NCBI RefSeq assembly: GCF_013752535.1
Contig: NZ_CP058348.1
Coordinates: 1,302,001 to 1,366,000, forward strand
Source of the DNA: Bdellovibrio sp. KM01
Lineage (GTDB): Bacteria; Bdellovibrionota; Bdellovibrionia; Bdellovibrionales; Bdellovibrionaceae
Length of the DNA stretch: 64,000 nt
Direction: 5' to 3'
Under the pieces are notes generated by a model. The model made no database searches, was not told the origin of the DNA, and saw only the letters and a list, made by a program, of their open reading frames with translations. A program made the position numbers and the translations under genes. Below are positions 62,807 to 64,000 of this stretch, piece after piece. How positions within the stretch are numbered: position 1 is the first letter of the stretch; every line of letters starts with the position of its first letter.

Positions 62807-63463
62807 ATGAGCAGAAACCGAGCAACCTGGGACGCCAGCGAGTGTGCCCTTATATTGATTGATTATCAACCTGAGATGTTTAAAGGTATTGGTTCCAGCG
62901 ATCCACATATGGTTGAAACTAATGTCTGTGCTCTTACAAAGGCCGCTGTGGCGTTTGATATTCCGGTGATACTAAGCACAGTGGGCGTAAAAATGGGAGT
63001 CAATCAACCGACTATCAAATCATTGCGCGCAGAACTTCCTGAGTTGCAAGAGATCGATCGCTCCAGCATGAATGCCTGGGAAGACGAATCTTTTCTGAAA
63101 GCAGTGAAAACCACGGGTCGCAAAAGACTGGTGTTTTGTGCCCTGTGGACTGAAATCTGTCTGGCTTACCCAGTTCTTGAAGCTTTGCGAGACGAGTATG
63201 AGGTGACTTTTGTTGCAGATGCTGTCGCTGGACAATCCAAAGAAGAACATGAAATGGCCATTGAGCGCATGATTCAAGCCGGAGCCATTCCAAATACTAC
63301 GATTGCCATGGTCGCAGAGTGGTTCCGTGACTGGAAGTCACCGCTGGCAGCAAAAGGCCGCGAAGTGTTTTCGTCCCTGATTCGCGAGCATCGCGCGACT
63401 CACGCAAATTCTCGCTATCAGCCGGCACCAGATTCCTATTCCAGTCAGTCCGAAATGATGTAG
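62807..63463 (+). CDS. Isochorismatase-like cysteine hydrolase (YcaC type)
   Basis: 218 residues. The fold is that of cysteine hydrolases: LILIDYQPEMFKGIG (Asp19), PVILSTVGVKMGVNQP, and the nucleophile Cys118 in ALWTEICLAYPVLEAL, followed by VTFVADAVAGQSKEEHEMAI. Closest in pattern to E. coli YcaC, an octameric hydrolase of unknown substrate. The C-terminus is a basic helix and tail. AAGGAG precedes the ATG. An inverted repeat after the stop may terminate. Confidence 0.92.
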   Translation: MSRNRATWDASECALILIDYQPEMFKGIGSSDPHMVETNVCALTKAAVAFDIPVILSTVGVKMGVNQPTIKSLRAELPELQEIDRSSMNAWEDESFLKAVKTTGRKRLVFCALWTEICLAYPVLEALRDEYEVTFVADAVAGQSKEEHEMAIERMIQAGAIPNTTIAMVAEWFRDWKSPLAAKGREVFSSLIREHRATHANSRYQPAPDSYSSQSEMM

Positions 63464-63472
63464 TTCGAAAGC

Positions 63473-63520
63473 GAAAGTTGTCCAATATCGTGATTGAGGT
63501 CGCCGCGTGGGACAACTTTC
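63473..63520 (+). terminator. Possible terminator after YcaC-like gene
   Basis: An 11-bp inverted repeat (GAAAGTTGTCC at 63473-63483 with 63510-63520) has a 26-nt loop, followed by a T-rich stretch (TTATTTTA). The long loop makes it less certain. Confidence 0.5.
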
Positions 63521-63776
63521 TTATTTTAGTCACGGATATTCGCGGAATTATTTGCGCGAGAGTTGTCATTGCAGTTTGTGGAATTTGCAAAGCAGCCTCT
63601 GTACTCGAATCTGGTACCAGTACAGAATGAAAACGACAATTCACGCTGCGTTTTAAAAATAAATTTAGTGCCGCAGGAAAAAATCCCCACTCAAAAAAAA
63701 CGGCGCTATAAAGCCACCACCAAAGCGAGTTTGGTAAAACAAATTCGAAAAACTAAATTTGGAAAAGGTGGTAATT
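63521..63776. other. Intergenic region before the last lipoprotein
   Basis: No convincing gene. A plus-strand frame from 63563 to 63838 is Lys-rich (QKKRRYKATTKASL) and runs into the next gene in another frame, so I treat it as noise. Confidence 0.35.
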
Positions 63777-64000
63777 ATGAATTCCGTAAAATCTTTATCA
63801 GTGATCGCAGCAATCTCTTTCGCACTCGCTGCTTGTAGCTCTAGCAAAAGTGAAGATAAAAACAGTGAAGCCGTTGCCCAGGCAGAATCTTTGAACGGTG
63901 AAAACATTCACTGTGAAAACGTGGAGGTTATTTCCATTCCGGAAACCAAAGAGACTCCAGCAGTGAAGATGAAATATGAAACAATCATCGACTCTGTTCG
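63777..64000 (+). CDS. Lipoprotein, 3'-truncated by window edge
   Basis: The first 74 residues are visible. MNSVKSLSVIAAISFALAAC is a lipoprotein signal with Cys20, followed by Ser/Lys/Glu-rich mature sequence (SSSKSEDKNSEAVAQ) and a part with Cys in NIHCENVEV. AAGGTGG lies 7 nt before the ATG. No family can be named from the visible portion. Confidence 0.75.
   Translation, partial: MNSVKSLSVIAAISFALAACSSSKSEDKNSEAVAQAESLNGENIHCENVEVISIPETKETPAVKMKYETIIDSV

Noticed and set aside
63563-63838. Lys-rich plus-strand frame
   Set aside because: Overlaps the lipoprotein start in another frame and has no ribosome site or recognisable domain.

Overview
The window looks like a chromosomal segment of a Bdellovibrio-type predatory bacterium (Bdellovibrionota). 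This is inferred from the gene mix, not from a marker gene: three methyl-accepting chemotaxis proteins, orphan periplasmic solute-binding-like proteins, many secreted hydrolases, OmpA-type and TPR lipoproteins, and many small Cys-containing exported proteins. There is one tRNA (Asp), no rRNA, no CRISPR array, and no insertion sequence or integrase that I can see. Genes are closely packed on both strands and often separated by bidirectional hairpin terminators.

Layout. 1-5 kb: the 3' part of ahcY, an orphan binding protein, an outer-membrane barrel, and a run of small stress/envelope genes (an amphipathic exported protein, DUF883, CsbD, a lipoprotein) with an HPt protein. 5-8 kb: an NtrC-type activator, a TM2 protein, oligoribonuclease, a single-domain receiver, tRNA-Asp. 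8-14 kb: an NlpC/P60-like exported protein, two more orphan binding proteins, a DUF4239 membrane protein, a JmjC/cupin oxygenase, a gamma-glutamylcyclotransferase-like protein, glutathione peroxidase. 14-20 kb: a tight operon of an alpha/beta hydrolase with a Cys nucleophile, a DUF6765 protein and a GMC oxidoreductase with a four-Cys cluster, followed by a histidine kinase. 20-25 kb: small exported proteins, a SpoIIAA-like frame with no usable start codon, a methyltransferase and a large Gly-rich repeat protein. 25-32 kb: malate dehydrogenase, a Ser/Thr kinase, a DUF2231 membrane protein, a PLL-like beta-propeller, peptidase T. 32-38 kb: a subtilase paired with a small disulfide protein, a TPR lipoprotein, a barrel protein, an exported carbonic anhydrase. 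38-48 kb: a degenerate HD-GYP protein, a GH44 glycosidase, exported MsrB, a PPK2/methyltransferase pair, an exported protein with a metzincin motif, and a chemoreceptor overlapping a thioredoxin-like gene. 48-64 kb: an OmpA-like lipoprotein, a second JmjC protein, an RlmI-type methyltransferase with an AroQ-type protein, two more chemoreceptors, a U32 protein, a secreted nuclease, an App1-like phosphatase with a DEAD-box helicase, an isochorismatase-like hydrolase, and a lipoprotein running off the end.

Together the genes describe a motile bacterium that invests in envelope remodelling and in digesting external polymers (protein, nucleic acid, beta-glucan, possibly sterol or lipid), with extensive signal transduction. 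The least explained parts are the hydrolase/DUF6765/GMC operon, the metzincin-like protein, the chemoreceptor/thioredoxin-like overlap, two structured intergenic regions that may encode small RNAs, and two broken or unusual genes (the SpoIIAA-like frame and a barrel remnant near 57.6-57.8 kb).
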